Of a DNA stretch of 64,000 bases, positions 9,258 through 17,816 are shown in pieces (the first letter of the stretch is position 1; every line of letters starts with the position of its first letter). Made by a program: the position numbers and the translations under genes. The DNA comes from Chitinivibrionales bacterium. Its GTDB lineage: Bacteria; Fibrobacterota; Chitinivibrionia; Chitinivibrionales; FEN-1185. Where the stretch lies: NCBI GenBank assembly GCA_035516255.1, contig DATJAL010000005.1, positions 60,020 to 124,019 on the forward strand, given 5' to 3'. The notes under the pieces are model-generated. The model made no database searches. It saw nothing but the letters and a program-made list of their open reading frames with translations, and was not told the origin of the DNA.

Positions 9258-10571
9258 ATGAAAAAATCAATCCTTCTGGCATTAACTTTAATTTCCGCCA
9301 CCGCCTTCATCATCTACACCTGCTCCAGCTCCGGCGGTAAATCCAACAGCCTCGGCACGGTTCAGCAGCAGAACAGCGGCGGTGACCTGTCCACCAATTC
9401 TTCCGCGACAAAAACATTACTCGACGCAACGTCGGACGGCGGCACCATGACGTTCCAGAACATGGGCGACACGGGATGGTATCCGAGCCTGCGCGATCCG
9501 TCGGTGGGGCCTTGCGATTATTACAACGGGACCCCGAGCTGCTTCGGCACGCCCATGAAATGCTGCAAGACGAAACAGGTTTTTGCCAATGACAGCCTTT
9601 CGCCGTGGAACGAAGAGCTCATCATGTCGCTGCGCGGGCCCATGATCGTCCAACAGATCGCGGTCTATCAGCCTTCCGATCCGTATAGTGCGGTCTGGCA
9701 GCAGACATCCTTCTGGGACAGCAAAACGCCGGCAACGCTCACCGGCATCGTGTTTGTCGGCGACGTCAAATCGACCACCGGGTTCGACGGCATCATCGGC
9801 AACAAATGCATCGCGACGGTGTCGACGAACAAGCCGTTTCCCTGCGGCCCGGGAAGCGTCCCGTATTGCGCCGCGTCAAGCACGACGCAATACTACGGCT
9901 GGAGCGGATCGAAGATGTTCGTGCTGCTCGCGTACATGCCGCATATGTCAAGCACCGACATTCCGGCGGCGCGGCACTGCAACACGACCACCACCGACAA
10001 CTGGTACGACGCGCCCTGGATCGGGCTGAGCGTCGGCGAGCTGGTGCGGGCCGACTGCGCCGGCCAGTGGGGGCCCTGCCACTGCTACGCCAGGGACCAG
10101 GTGAACGCCGGTGCCGTGGGGGACGGCTGCGGACAGTTCAACGTGTTCGAGATCATCAACGACCAGGGCCAGTACGCCAACCTTGACGTGTTCAGCTCGA
10201 ATTTCTTCGGCTATCCCTACAAGGGAAGCTGGGGCCCGGGCTGTGTCAGCTGCAGCGTGGCCGGCATGGACCCCAAGGTGGACCTTATCAGCACTTCCAC
10301 AAAGACGGAAGCGGTCACGGGCGCGGTGGGCGCCTTCCCCACCATGCCCGGCGCCGCGTTCAGGCGGCCCGCGACCGGCTACCGCTTCATCGTGATACTC
10401 CTGGATGTAAAGACCCGCCAGATCCAGCTCGCGTTCATCCATCCGGCAAACGTGCCGTCAACGGTGTCGGCCGTGCTGCCCGGCCTGCCGGCCCAGATCG
10501 CGCGCACGACGGTCGACGCCATGCTCACGCTGCGGCTTCCGGGGCCCAATTCGGTCGGGGTTATTAGGTGA
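9258..10571 (+). CDS. putative lipoprotein, cysteine-rich, unknown function
   Basis: 437 residues. The N-terminal hydrophobic segment ends in an IYTC|SSSGG stretch that resembles a lipobox, so lipid anchoring is likely though the motif is not canonical. The mature part contains many cysteines in short clusters (for example CFGTPMKCCKTK and GPGCVSCSVAG) and Trp/Tyr-rich beta-type sequence. No known domain recognised. The ATG follows AAAGGGG. The gene converges on pyruvate kinase across an inverted-repeat element. Confidence 0.7.
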   Translation: MKKSILLALTLISATAFIIYTCSSSGGKSNSLGTVQQQNSGGDLSTNSSATKTLLDATSDGGTMTFQNMGDTGWYPSLRDPSVGPCDYYNGTPSCFGTPMKCCKTKQVFANDSLSPWNEELIMSLRGPMIVQQIAVYQPSDPYSAVWQQTSFWDSKTPATLTGIVFVGDVKSTTGFDGIIGNKCIATVSTNKPFPCGPGSVPYCAASSTTQYYGWSGSKMFVLLAYMPHMSSTDIPAARHCNTTTTDNWYDAPWIGLSVGELVRADCAGQWGPCHCYARDQVNAGAVGDGCGQFNVFEIINDQGQYANLDVFSSNFFGYPYKGSWGPGCVSCSVAGMDPKVDLISTSTKTEAVTGAVGAFPTMPGAAFRRPATGYRFIVILLDVKTRQIQLAFIHPANVPSTVSAVLPGLPAQIARTTVDAMLTLRLPGPNSVGVIR

Positions 10572-10581
10572 GAACAAGATG

Positions 10582-10713
10582 GCCGCAGAGACACGGAGGA
10601 CACAGAGACCGGAATAGTTTGCATAGGATAATTTAGACTATTAAACAATCCATATCCAACAATCTTCATCTTTTAAACTCTATTTTTCTCTGTGCTCTCT
10701 GTGTCTCTGCGGC
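10582..10713. repeat. large inverted repeat of the CTCTGTG/CACAGAG type between convergent genes
   Basis: Arms of about 27 nt (10582-10608 and 10687-10713) are imperfect reverse complements: GCCGCAGAGACAC... against ...GTGTCTCTGCGGC. They lie between two convergent genes, so the element could act as a bidirectional terminator. Single arms of the same repeat are seen near 1362-1412 and at 19446-19472. Confidence 0.6.
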
Positions 10714-10722
10714 AGATTTTAT

Positions 10723-12219
10723 TTACCCTATCTTATGCACCATGATCGCCGTTGCCTTTGCGCCGATATCGCGCAGGCCCGAGATCATGATCACGAAATC
10801 CCCCCTCTTCGCCAGGTTCAAACGCAGGAGTTCCCGCTCACCGAACACGAGGGAGTCATGGGTGGTCATGTTTTTTTTGATAAGATAGGGATACACGCCC
10901 CAGAAAAGGATCATGCGCCTCGCCACGATTGGCGAGGGCGTGAACGCGAGGATGGGCGCGGCAGGCCGGTCCGACGACACGGTGCGCGCCGTGTAGCCCG
11001 ATTGAGTGAGCACGAAGATGCAATGCACCATGAGGTCGCGTGACAGCTGCGCCGTTGCCTCCCCTATCGCGTCAAGCAGGTCGCTCGTGCTCTCGTGCAC
11101 GGTCTTGCTGAACATGCCGCCCTGCGAGAAGAACTGGTAGCCCTCGGCCTCGCGCACGATGGAATCCATGGTCTCGAGCGTCTCGATCGGGTACTTTCCC
11201 GACGCGGTCTCGGCCGACAGCATCACCGCGTCCGCGCCCGCGAGGCACGCGCCGGCAACGTCGGTGACCTCGGCGCGCGTGGGCCTAGCGTGCTCGATCA
11301 TGCTCTCGAGCATCTGGGTCGCCACGATCACGGGCTTGTTCATCTTGTTCGCGATCTGGATCAGCTTGTTCTGGATGATGGGAACTTTCTTTGCGGGAAG
11401 CTCCACGCCCAGGTCGCCGCGCGCGACCATGATCCCGTCGCTGAGCTCCATGATGGCCTGGATGTTCGAAAGCGCCTCGGGCATTTCTATTTTCGCAATC
11501 ACCGGGATGTCGGACCGGTGGCGCCTGAGCCAGGTCTTGAGGTCGATGATGTCGGAGGGCTTGCGCACGAACGACAGCGCAACGTAATCCACGCCGCCCT
11601 TGATGCAGAACAGCACGTCGTTCTTGTCCTTTGCCGTGAGCGCCGCGATGCGCAGCTGCGTGTCGGGAAGGTTCATGCCCTTTTTGTTCTTGAGCACGCC
11701 GCCGTGCACCACCTTTGCCTCGACCCTGTCCTTGTATTTTTTCACCACCTTTAGTTCGAGATTGCCGTCGTCGAGCAGGATGGAATGGCCGGGAACCACT
11801 TCCCGCACAATATTTTTGTACTGGGAAGGAATAAGCCGCTCGCTGCCCAGCACCGGTTTTGTGGTGATCGTCACTACCGATCCCTCTTTCAGCGTGACCG
11901 CCCCGTTCGCGAACTCGCCCACCCTGATTTTCGGGCCGCACAGATCGCCGAGTATCGCGATGTCTCTTTTGCACCGGGCCGCGATTTTCCTGATGAGGCG
12001 GATGGTTTTCAAATGGTCTTCCGCCTTGCCGTGCGAAAAGTTTATGCGCGCCACGTCAAGGCCTTTTGATATGAGCTGGCGCAGCTTTTGCGGCGACGAC
12101 GACGCGGGCCCGATGGTTGCCACGATTTTGGTGCGGCGGAAATACAGGTATTTGTGGTGGAGGTCGAGGTCAAAAACGCCGGGAGCGGTGGTTTTTGTTG
12201 ATGATGCGGGGAACATCAT
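10723..12219 (-). CDS. pyk: pyruvate kinase
   Basis: Converts phosphoenolpyruvate and ADP to pyruvate and ATP, the last step of glycolysis, in the cytoplasm. Hallmarks: RRTKIVATIGPASSSP near residue 28, VARINFSHG near 55, ILGDLCGPKIRVG near 90, and the active-site block IEMPEALSNIQAIMELSDGI then MVARGDLGVELPAKKVP around 245-275. KPVIVATQMLESMI follows near 295, then a C-terminal regulatory domain. 498 residues, normal for the family. The start ATG 12219 (ATGATG) follows AAAGGATC. The N-terminus has about 20 extra residues compared with the usual start. Confidence 0.97.
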   Translation of the reverse strand: MMFPASSTKTTAPGVFDLDLHHKYLYFRRTKIVATIGPASSSPQKLRQLISKGLDVARINFSHGKAEDHLKTIRLIRKIAARCKRDIAILGDLCGPKIRVGEFANGAVTLKEGSVVTITTKPVLGSERLIPSQYKNIVREVVPGHSILLDDGNLELKVVKKYKDRVEAKVVHGGVLKNKKGMNLPDTQLRIAALTAKDKNDVLFCIKGGVDYVALSFVRKPSDIIDLKTWLRRHRSDIPVIAKIEMPEALSNIQAIMELSDGIMVARGDLGVELPAKKVPIIQNKLIQIANKMNKPVIVATQMLESMIEHARPTRAEVTDVAGACLAGADAVMLSAETASGKYPIETLETMDSIVREAEGYQFFSQGGMFSKTVHESTSDLLDAIGEATAQLSRDLMVHCIFVLTQSGYTARTVSSDRPAAPILAFTPSPIVARRMILFWGVYPYLIKKNMTTHDSLVFGERELLRLNLAKRGDFVIMISGLRDIGAKATAIMVHKIG

Positions 12220-12267
12220 GTGATCCTTTCATTTTTTTATTTTTCTTTACAAAATAATAAAAGGATT

Positions 12268-12485
12268 GGGCGTTCCCCCACCTCGCACATCCGTGCGAGG
12301 TGGGGTCGGCCGTCCTTTCGGTCTCGGGCGAGCCCTCGGGTCGCCATGGTCCCTCTATGCCTGCGTCTCGATACGCCGCTTAAAAGCGGCCACTCGACGA
12401 TCACGGCGAGGGCTGGGCATCACCGCGCTCCAGCGGGTCTATTTCCTCCCGTTGGTCGGGACCAAGCTCCGGTCCTGCCTAACGC
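12268..12485. repeat. structured intergenic repeat, GGGCGTT...CCTAACGC family, copy A
   Basis: It begins GGGCGTTCCCC and continues directly into a perfect 13-bp hairpin (12276-12288 with 12293-12305, loop ATCC). Next comes CCTTTCGGTCTCGG and several further small palindromes, ending GCCTAACGC. Copy B (21996-22158) has the same opening, the same closing and a hairpin at the same place but with a different, still self-complementary stem. The gap 12220-12726 holds this repeat, the 12571-12612 palindrome and no gene. Confidence 0.6.
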
Positions 12486-12570
12486 TTGGTAAAAGTCAAC
12501 TGCCATTTTTAATTTTCTCGTTCCCCTTATCAGTACTGCGATGCGCTAACGAATCTCATTCCGTATTTCG

Positions 12571-12612
12571 TCTCCCCTCTCCGATTCGGAGAGGGGCCGG
12601 GGGTGAGGTCTC
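12571..12612. repeat. short palindromic repeat CTCCCCTCTCC-GGAGAGGGG
   Basis: CCCCTCTCCGATTCGGAGAGGGG hairpin trailed by CCGGGGGTGAGG. A near-identical unit lies at 17050-17083. This type of palindrome is scattered through many environmental genomes; role unknown. Confidence 0.55.
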
Positions 12613-12726
12613 AACGCTCAGATAAAAAATATCCAGCTTTTGATTTTTTCCTCCATCAGCGCCGACCCCGAGGCAGGAGGAGATGCCGCACGCGCTGTCC
12701 CATTTTTATCCGACATTTTATTAGTG

Positions 12727-13632
12727 TCATCCCATCGTCACCCTGTTCTTCCCCGCGTTCTTGCTCGCATACTGCAATTTATCGGCCCTTTCGACAATAC
12801 TCTTGCCATTGTCCTCCGGTGTCGCAACGGTCGCGCCGACGGACACCGTGACGCGCAGCACCGCGTCGCCTCTTGTCAGATAAGACTGCTCGATGAGCAG
12901 CCTGCACCGGTTGGCGAGCGACAGCAGCGCCCCGGCGTCCACGTTGCGCACGATGGCGAGGAACTCCTCCCCGCCCCAGCGGCCGAGGTGGTCATAGGGC
13001 CGCAGCGCGTTGCGCAGGGTGCCCGCCACCATCACGAGCACCGCGTCGCCGACCTCGTGCCCCTTCGTGTCGTTGATGGTTTTGAAATCGTCAATGTCGA
13101 TCATCATCACGCCGAACGAAAGGTCGTACCGCTCTTTTTCCATGAATATGGCGTCGAGCGACGGCAGGGTATGGTGCCGGTTGGACACTTTTGTCAGGTT
13201 GTCAACGAGCGCGAGCTGCTCCAGCTCGGCAATGCGCTCCTGCAGGGCGGCCTTATTCGAAATGTCGGTGAATAGCTCCATGCCGCCGGTCACCTTTCCG
13301 CTTTCGTCGTGCAGCGGGGAAACGCGCACCAGCACCGGAATGCGATACCCGCTCTTGTGGTGCAAAAATACCTCGGCCTCATACGGCTTGTCGTCCTTGA
13401 TGCAGCGCGCCAACGGGCACATTCCCTTGCACAGATTGTTTCCGCTCGCGTCAATATGCGTGAGAATGTTGTCGGAACAGTTCTTCCCCACGACCTCCGC
13501 GGCGGTAAACCCGGTGATCCGCTCCGCCGCCTTGTTCCAGAACGTGATGGAGCGCGACGCGTCGGAAAGATACACGCCGTCGGGCATGCTCTCGATGAGA
13601 TGGGTGGGGTCGAATGAAGGGAGGGAAGGCAT
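12727..13632 (-). CDS. diguanylate cyclase with N-terminal PAS domain
   Basis: 301 residues. A PAS sensor domain (about 8-120) begins DPTHLIESMPDGVYLSDASR and has WNKAAERITGF; it includes two cysteines in NNLCKGMCPLARCI that could bind a ligand or metal. A linker coiled coil (about 130-145) precedes the GGDEF domain. There IDIDDFKTINDTKGHEVGD provides the metal Asp and RWGGEEF is the active GG(D/E)EF signature. It should make c-di-GMP from two GTP. No RxxD inhibitory site is obvious in the residues before GGEEF. It lies beside murB and an HD-GYP gene. Confidence 0.93.
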   Translation of the reverse strand: MPSLPSFDPTHLIESMPDGVYLSDASRSITFWNKAAERITGFTAAEVVGKNCSDNILTHIDASGNNLCKGMCPLARCIKDDKPYEAEVFLHHKSGYRIPVLVRVSPLHDESGKVTGGMELFTDISNKAALQERIAELEQLALVDNLTKVSNRHHTLPSLDAIFMEKERYDLSFGVMMIDIDDFKTINDTKGHEVGDAVLVMVAGTLRNALRPYDHLGRWGGEEFLAIVRNVDAGALLSLANRCRLLIEQSYLTRGDAVLRVTVSVGATVATPEDNGKSIVERADKLQYASKNAGKNRVTMG

Positions 13633-13799
13633 AGGTGTATTGTGTTATTCAATTTTATAATGGGGTGAGGGGGAAGTCAATTGAGCTGACATGAACTGAA
13701 TCCACAGGTTCTAAGGATATTTCTAATTGGACGCTAGAAGATGAAATCCAAAGATATCCTTTTTTTGTCCATGAAAAATTAAAACATACCTTTGGATTA

Positions 13800-14693
13800 T
13801 CATGGCCTAAACAGCCCCTCCTCAAACTCCCCTACCATCACCACCTCCGGCTCCAGCGCCACGCCCGTCTTTTCATACACCACCCTCTGCACATGCGCAA
13901 TCAGCGCCCGCACGTCCTTTGCCGTTGCTCCCCCATGGTTCACGATGAAATTGGCGTGTTTCAGCGAAACCTCCGCGGCGCCGCGGCTCGCGCCTTTGAG
14001 CCCGCATTGTTCGATCAGTTTTCCAGCCGTGGTGTCGGGCGGGTTTTTAAAAACGCTTCCGCAGTTAGGCAGATCAAGCGGGTGGCGGTCTTTGCGTTTT
14101 GCAAGCACTTCGGCGAATGATTTTTTTGCCTGAGCTGACGTGTCGGACTTGAAATGGAATTCTGATGAAAGGATGATCGAACTCGCGCCTTTAAACGCGG
14201 TGCCGCGATACGAAGCACTGAGGTCCTTCGCCTCCAGAGTCTTTATTGTCAAGTCCTGCAAAGACAAATATCTTACTGAAACAATACAATCCGAAATGCT
14301 TTGTCCGAACGCGCCGGCGTTCATGACCACCGCGCCGCCTATGCTGCCCGGAATACCTGCGAGTTTTTCAAGTCCTGAAAATCCTCGGTCAACCATTTCT
14401 TTTACCAGAGCATGCAGCAGAACGCCGCTTGCGCATTCGGCGTTTTCGTCCTTCCAGGCAATATTCGCCTTCTGCTGAGTCAGGTCAATTACTAATCCGT
14501 CCCATCCGCTGTCGCTCACTAAAACATTGGTTCCTTTACCCAGTACAAATACCGGAATGTTTTTTTCGCGCGCCCACGCGCAGCCCTCGCCTATTTCATT
14601 TTCGTCAACAGGCGCGCAGTAATAACGGCACGGGCCGCCAATTCTGAAGCTCGTCTTGTCGGCGAGCGGTACGTTACTGAACGGGGGTCGCAT
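13800..14693 (-). CDS. murB: UDP-N-acetylenolpyruvoylglucosamine reductase
   Basis: FAD enzyme that reduces enolpyruvyl-UDP-GlcNAc to UDP-MurNAc in peptidoglycan synthesis. Type II-like MurB: PLADKTSFRIGGPCRYY near the N-terminus, VFVLGKGTNVLVSDSGWDGLVI near 48, GLEKLAGIPGSIGGAVVMNAGAFG near 110, CGSVFKNPP near 210 (catalytic Ser) and NHGGATAKDV near 255. About 297 residues. ATG 14693 is preferred over the in-frame TTG at 14711; either way the start overlaps the 3' end of the HD-GYP gene by about 20 nt, so the two are translationally coupled. Confidence 0.95.
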   Translation of the reverse strand: MRPPFSNVPLADKTSFRIGGPCRYYCAPVDENEIGEGCAWAREKNIPVFVLGKGTNVLVSDSGWDGLVIDLTQQKANIAWKDENAECASGVLLHALVKEMVDRGFSGLEKLAGIPGSIGGAVVMNAGAFGQSISDCIVSVRYLSLQDLTIKTLEAKDLSASYRGTAFKGASSIILSSEFHFKSDTSAQAKKSFAEVLAKRKDRHPLDLPNCGSVFKNPPDTTAGKLIEQCGLKGASRGAAEVSLKHANFIVNHGGATAKDVRALIAHVQRVVYEKTGVALEPEVVMVGEFEEGLFRP

Positions 14694-16614
14694 CTGATGT
14701 CTGTTCGTCAAGAAAGATTTTATACGTGCCGCTGGAAATGAAAAATTCCACTATGGTGCCGTCCAGGTGGTTTGCATTTGCCTCGGCGCGCAGGATTTCG
14801 AACGCCTTTTGCGGGGGCATTTTCGGCTTGTAGGGCCTGTCCTGCGCCACGAGTGCCTCGTAAATGTCAATCACCGCGAGCGCCTTGCTCTCGAAGCTCA
14901 GTTGTCCGGCCTTGAGGCCGTCCGGGTAACCGGAGCCGTCGAGCCGCTCGTGGTGGTGGCTCGCGATCTCCGGGATCTGCTCGAGCCCGCTGGTCCACGG
15001 GATGCGCGAGAGGATGCGGCGCGTTGCCTGCGCGTGCGAATTGATGCGCTCCCGCTCCTTTTCGGTGAGATTGCCCTTGCGCACGCTCAAGCACTCGTAT
15101 TCGCGGTCGGTGACAAACGGGAGTCTGTTTCCCTTTGCGTCAAAGTAAATTTTTCCTGCAATTCCCTGGAGCTTGCCGAAGTTCTCGTCGCTCACAAACC
15201 CGCTCGAATTGAGTGTTGCAAGAAACTCGATGTCGGCATCGACGTCGGCCGGCGACTGCCACGAAAGCGGCTGCGGCACGGTGCGGGCCTGCACCAGCAT
15301 CTTGACATACTCTCCCCGTGCGCGGATCACGTCCATGCCCTCGTCGGACAGCCGGAATTTCTTGGTGAGCAGCGCCTCGGGCACGCCGATCTTCCCGATG
15401 TCGTGCAGCAGCGCCGCGAACCTGAACTGGTTCTTGCGGTCTTCCGAAAAGTGAAGGCCGTCAAACGGCCCGCCGTTCTCGCGGTTCACGGCGTCGGCGA
15501 ACGCCATGGCGTAGCCCATCACGCGGCGCGAGTGGCCGTAGGTGACACGGTCCCGCTCGTCGATCGCCGCGATTGACGAACGCAAATACCCCTCGAAGAT
15601 GTCCTTGATCTCCTGGTACAGCTGCACGCGCTCGATGGACACGGCCGCCTGCGACGCGATGGAGAGCACGAAATCCTCGTCCGACAGGGTGAACGGAGCC
15701 ACGTAATGCGCCACGTCGGCAGTCGTGCGCAGGCGGCCTGCGGCGTCCGTCTTCTTGTTCATGAGCTGGAGCACGCCGGCCACCTCGTGGTTCAGGTTCT
15801 TGAGCGGCACCGTGAGCATGGATTTGACCGGGTATTCGAATTTGTCCTCGTATCCCTTGCGCGCTTTCTTATACGGGGCCGAATCGTCGAGCGTCGCAAC
15901 GTCGTCGATGGAAAGCGGCTCGCCCGTGAGCGCCACATAGCCGGCCACGGACTTATTGTCGATGGGGATGCTGAACTCCGCGGTCTTTGCCGCGATGTCG
16001 ATGGAATCGTTCTGGGATATCTTGAAACGGATCGCGCCAGTGAAGGCGCCGCCCGGCCCGCTTTTTTCCCGTATGTAAATGCTGCCCGCGTCCGCCGCCA
16101 CGAAGTCACGGGTCTCGGCGAGGATGAGCGACAAAAGCTCGGTGAGGTCGTTTTGCAGCGAAAGGGCCGTGCCGATCTTGATGAGCTGGTGCTTCTGCTT
16201 GCGGTATTTCATCACCTCGCCCGTGATCTCGCGGTTCTGCCGGGCAAGCACGCCGCTGCGCGCCATCCCCATCATGATGTTGCGGCAGTCAAGCGCGGTG
16301 AGCGGCGACCGGAAAAACCCGGCAAACGGCATGGCCGCGCAGAACGCGGGGCATTCCTCTCCGTCAATGCGTTGATACAGTGGGATCTCCTGGCCGAAAC
16401 CGATGGGCATAGCGCCGAACATGTCGAGCATGGCCTGTTGCGTGCAGGGGACAAACGAAATGCATCCGGCGGGCGGCCCGGCCTCGGGACCGGACGCGTG
16501 CGGAGCTCCTGAGGCAAGGATCTGGATCGAGTAACCGAAAAAAGCCGCCGCCTTCTGCAGCTTGTCCAGGTCGGGTTCGGGCGCGGTTCCAAGAAAAATG
16601 ATTGAACGGGCCAT
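14674..16614 (-). CDS. HD-GYP domain phosphodiesterase with GAF domain
   Basis: 646 residues. An N-terminal region of unknown fold (1-130) is followed by a GAF domain (about 150-320, with MLTVPLKNLNHEVAGVLQLMNKK). The C-terminal HD-GYP domain has RFAALLHDIGKIGVPEALL near 400, HAQATRRIL near 525, SHHHERLDGSGYPDGLKAGQ near 560 and IDIYEALVAQDRPYKP near 590. HD-GYP proteins hydrolyse c-di-GMP (to GMP or pGpG) or related cyclic dinucleotides. It overlaps murB downstream, and a cyclase of opposite activity lies on the other side of murB. An insertion of about 80 residues between HDIGKIG and the HATxxR helix is longer than usual. Confidence 0.92.
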   Translation of the reverse strand: MARSIIFLGTAPEPDLDKLQKAAAFFGYSIQILASGAPHASGPEAGPPAGCISFVPCTQQAMLDMFGAMPIGFGQEIPLYQRIDGEECPAFCAAMPFAGFFRSPLTALDCRNIMMGMARSGVLARQNREITGEVMKYRKQKHQLIKIGTALSLQNDLTELLSLILAETRDFVAADAGSIYIREKSGPGGAFTGAIRFKISQNDSIDIAAKTAEFSIPIDNKSVAGYVALTGEPLSIDDVATLDDSAPYKKARKGYEDKFEYPVKSMLTVPLKNLNHEVAGVLQLMNKKTDAAGRLRTTADVAHYVAPFTLSDEDFVLSIASQAAVSIERVQLYQEIKDIFEGYLRSSIAAIDERDRVTYGHSRRVMGYAMAFADAVNRENGGPFDGLHFSEDRKNQFRFAALLHDIGKIGVPEALLTKKFRLSDEGMDVIRARGEYVKMLVQARTVPQPLSWQSPADVDADIEFLATLNSSGFVSDENFGKLQGIAGKIYFDAKGNRLPFVTDREYECLSVRKGNLTEKERERINSHAQATRRILSRIPWTSGLEQIPEIASHHHERLDGSGYPDGLKAGQLSFESKALAVIDIYEALVAQDRPYKPKMPPQKAFEILRAEANANHLDGTIVEFFISSGTYKIFLDEQTSDATPVQ

Positions 16615-16690
16615 GGAGGAAAATTAGGTCTGGATGGAAGGCCTTGACAAGGTAATTCTGCTGGGCAAAATGCTCTACCGGAAAAACAGC

Positions 16691-16722
16691 AAAGGCCCCG
16701 CGGAAAAATCCGAAAGGCCTTT
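16691..16722 (-). terminator. intrinsic terminator downstream of the ferredoxin gene
   Basis: On the minus strand AAAGGCC pairs with GGCCTTT across a 18-nt loop that itself pairs partly, followed by GCTGTTTTTC. It lies just after the ferredoxin stop. Confidence 0.55.
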
Positions 16723-16748
16723 CGATTCTATATCCGAGCGTCCGTCAA

Positions 16749-16916
16749 TCAGCCCTTGATGGCCTCAGCCGGGCATGCCGCGGCGCAAGCGCCGCAGTCG
16801 GTGCATTTGCCGGCGTCTATCTTGTAAATGGGGTCGCCTTCGCTGATGGCTTCAACCGGGCATTCGGGAACGCAGGTCCCGCACGCTACGCACGCGTCTG
16901 TGATGACATGAGGCAT
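16749..16916 (-). CDS. 2[4Fe-4S] ferredoxin
   Basis: 55 residues with two clostridial-type cluster motifs: CVACGTCVPECPVEAI and CTDCGACAAACPAEAI (CxxCxxCxxxCP twice). Small low-potential electron carrier in the cytoplasm. ATG 16916 is preceded by AAGGAG at a good distance; a longer frame to 16991 adds a non-conserved N-terminus and is rejected. Monocistronic, with its own terminator at 16691-16722. Confidence 0.95.
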   Translation of the reverse strand: MPHVITDACVACGTCVPECPVEAISEGDPIYKIDAGKCTDCGACAAACPAEAIKG

Positions 16917-17049
16917 TATATTTCTCCTTGTTGTTGGGGGGAAATTTCCGTTTGCGTCTTTAAAATTATTTAATCTTTTTAAAACGGTCAAGCGAAATTT
17001 TATTGTTTATTGCAATACAGTCAATAATAAAAAACAGATTCAATATTTT

Positions 17050-17083
17050 CTCCCTCTCCTCATGGGAGAGGGCGGGGTGAGGT
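17050..17083. repeat. short palindromic repeat, second copy of CTCCCTCTCC type
   Basis: CTCCCTCTCCTCATGGGAGAGGG followed by CGGGGTGAGG, matching the element at 12571-12612. Confidence 0.5.
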
Positions 17084-17168
17084 GAGAAGGGCTGGGGGTG
17101 GGGTCCAAACAGCCATTGCATTTAGTAATTAATCGTCAAACAATATTCACCTCCTATAATTAGGAATA

Positions 17169-17516
17169 TCATTTCACAATTGTAAACTTCCTCGCGATCC
17201 TCTCATTCCCCTGGTTCAATAGCAGCAAACAGGTCCCGTTGCGCAAGGCCGGGCCGTCGAACCCGACTCTGTTCTGTCCCGCAACGCCGTTTCCCACGTT
17301 GCAGGTCCACACCTTTCTTCCCGCGACGGAATACACCTCCACCACGAAACCTCCCTGCTTTTCGAGCGTGACCAGGAAATTAAGCCCTTTTGCGGACAAG
17401 CCGGACGCACGCCCGACGTGGTGCACAGCCTCGATTTCCAGATCCGCACCTCCTGGGTGCCGACCTTGGGGTTGTTCCTGAGGTTTTAATTTTTTTAAGA
17501 GCGGATCGGAAAACAC
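17169..17516 (-). pseudogene. remnant of a secreted protein: C-terminal sorting-type beta domain
   Basis: Up to 115 codons whose last 70 (NFLVTLEKQGGFVVEVYSVAGRKVW ... GTCLLLLNQGNERIARKFTIVK) match the FlgD-like or Por-type C-terminal beta domain seen at the ends of exported proteins elsewhere in this window. No signal peptide or upstream domain precedes it. The N-terminal part reads better in another frame (NNPKVGTQEVRIWKSRL), suggesting a frameshift. Best read as the tail of a decayed exported-protein gene. The stretch 17517-17816 to its right holds no gene I can support. Confidence 0.5.
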
Positions 17517-17816
17517 AGGATTTTTTACTCTCCGTCCGGCAGAGGTAACTTCATATTCTCTTTACCTGGACTTTTATGTATTTTCAGAGGCCGCTGCTTT
17601 GGTTCAGCGGACTCTGTTTTTTCGAGATTGAAAGACTGACTCAGATTGGACTATTTTTTGCTGGATTATATTGTCCTGAAAGGATGATAAACCCAAAGCG
17701 TTGCCCCCGGCTGAATCCACCATCCGTTCCGCTGGAGAAGAAATTTTCATCGGAAATAAATAAAGTTAAATAGTATAATAAAAACTGCAACGACCCAAAG
17801 TCCTCAATTGAGTATC

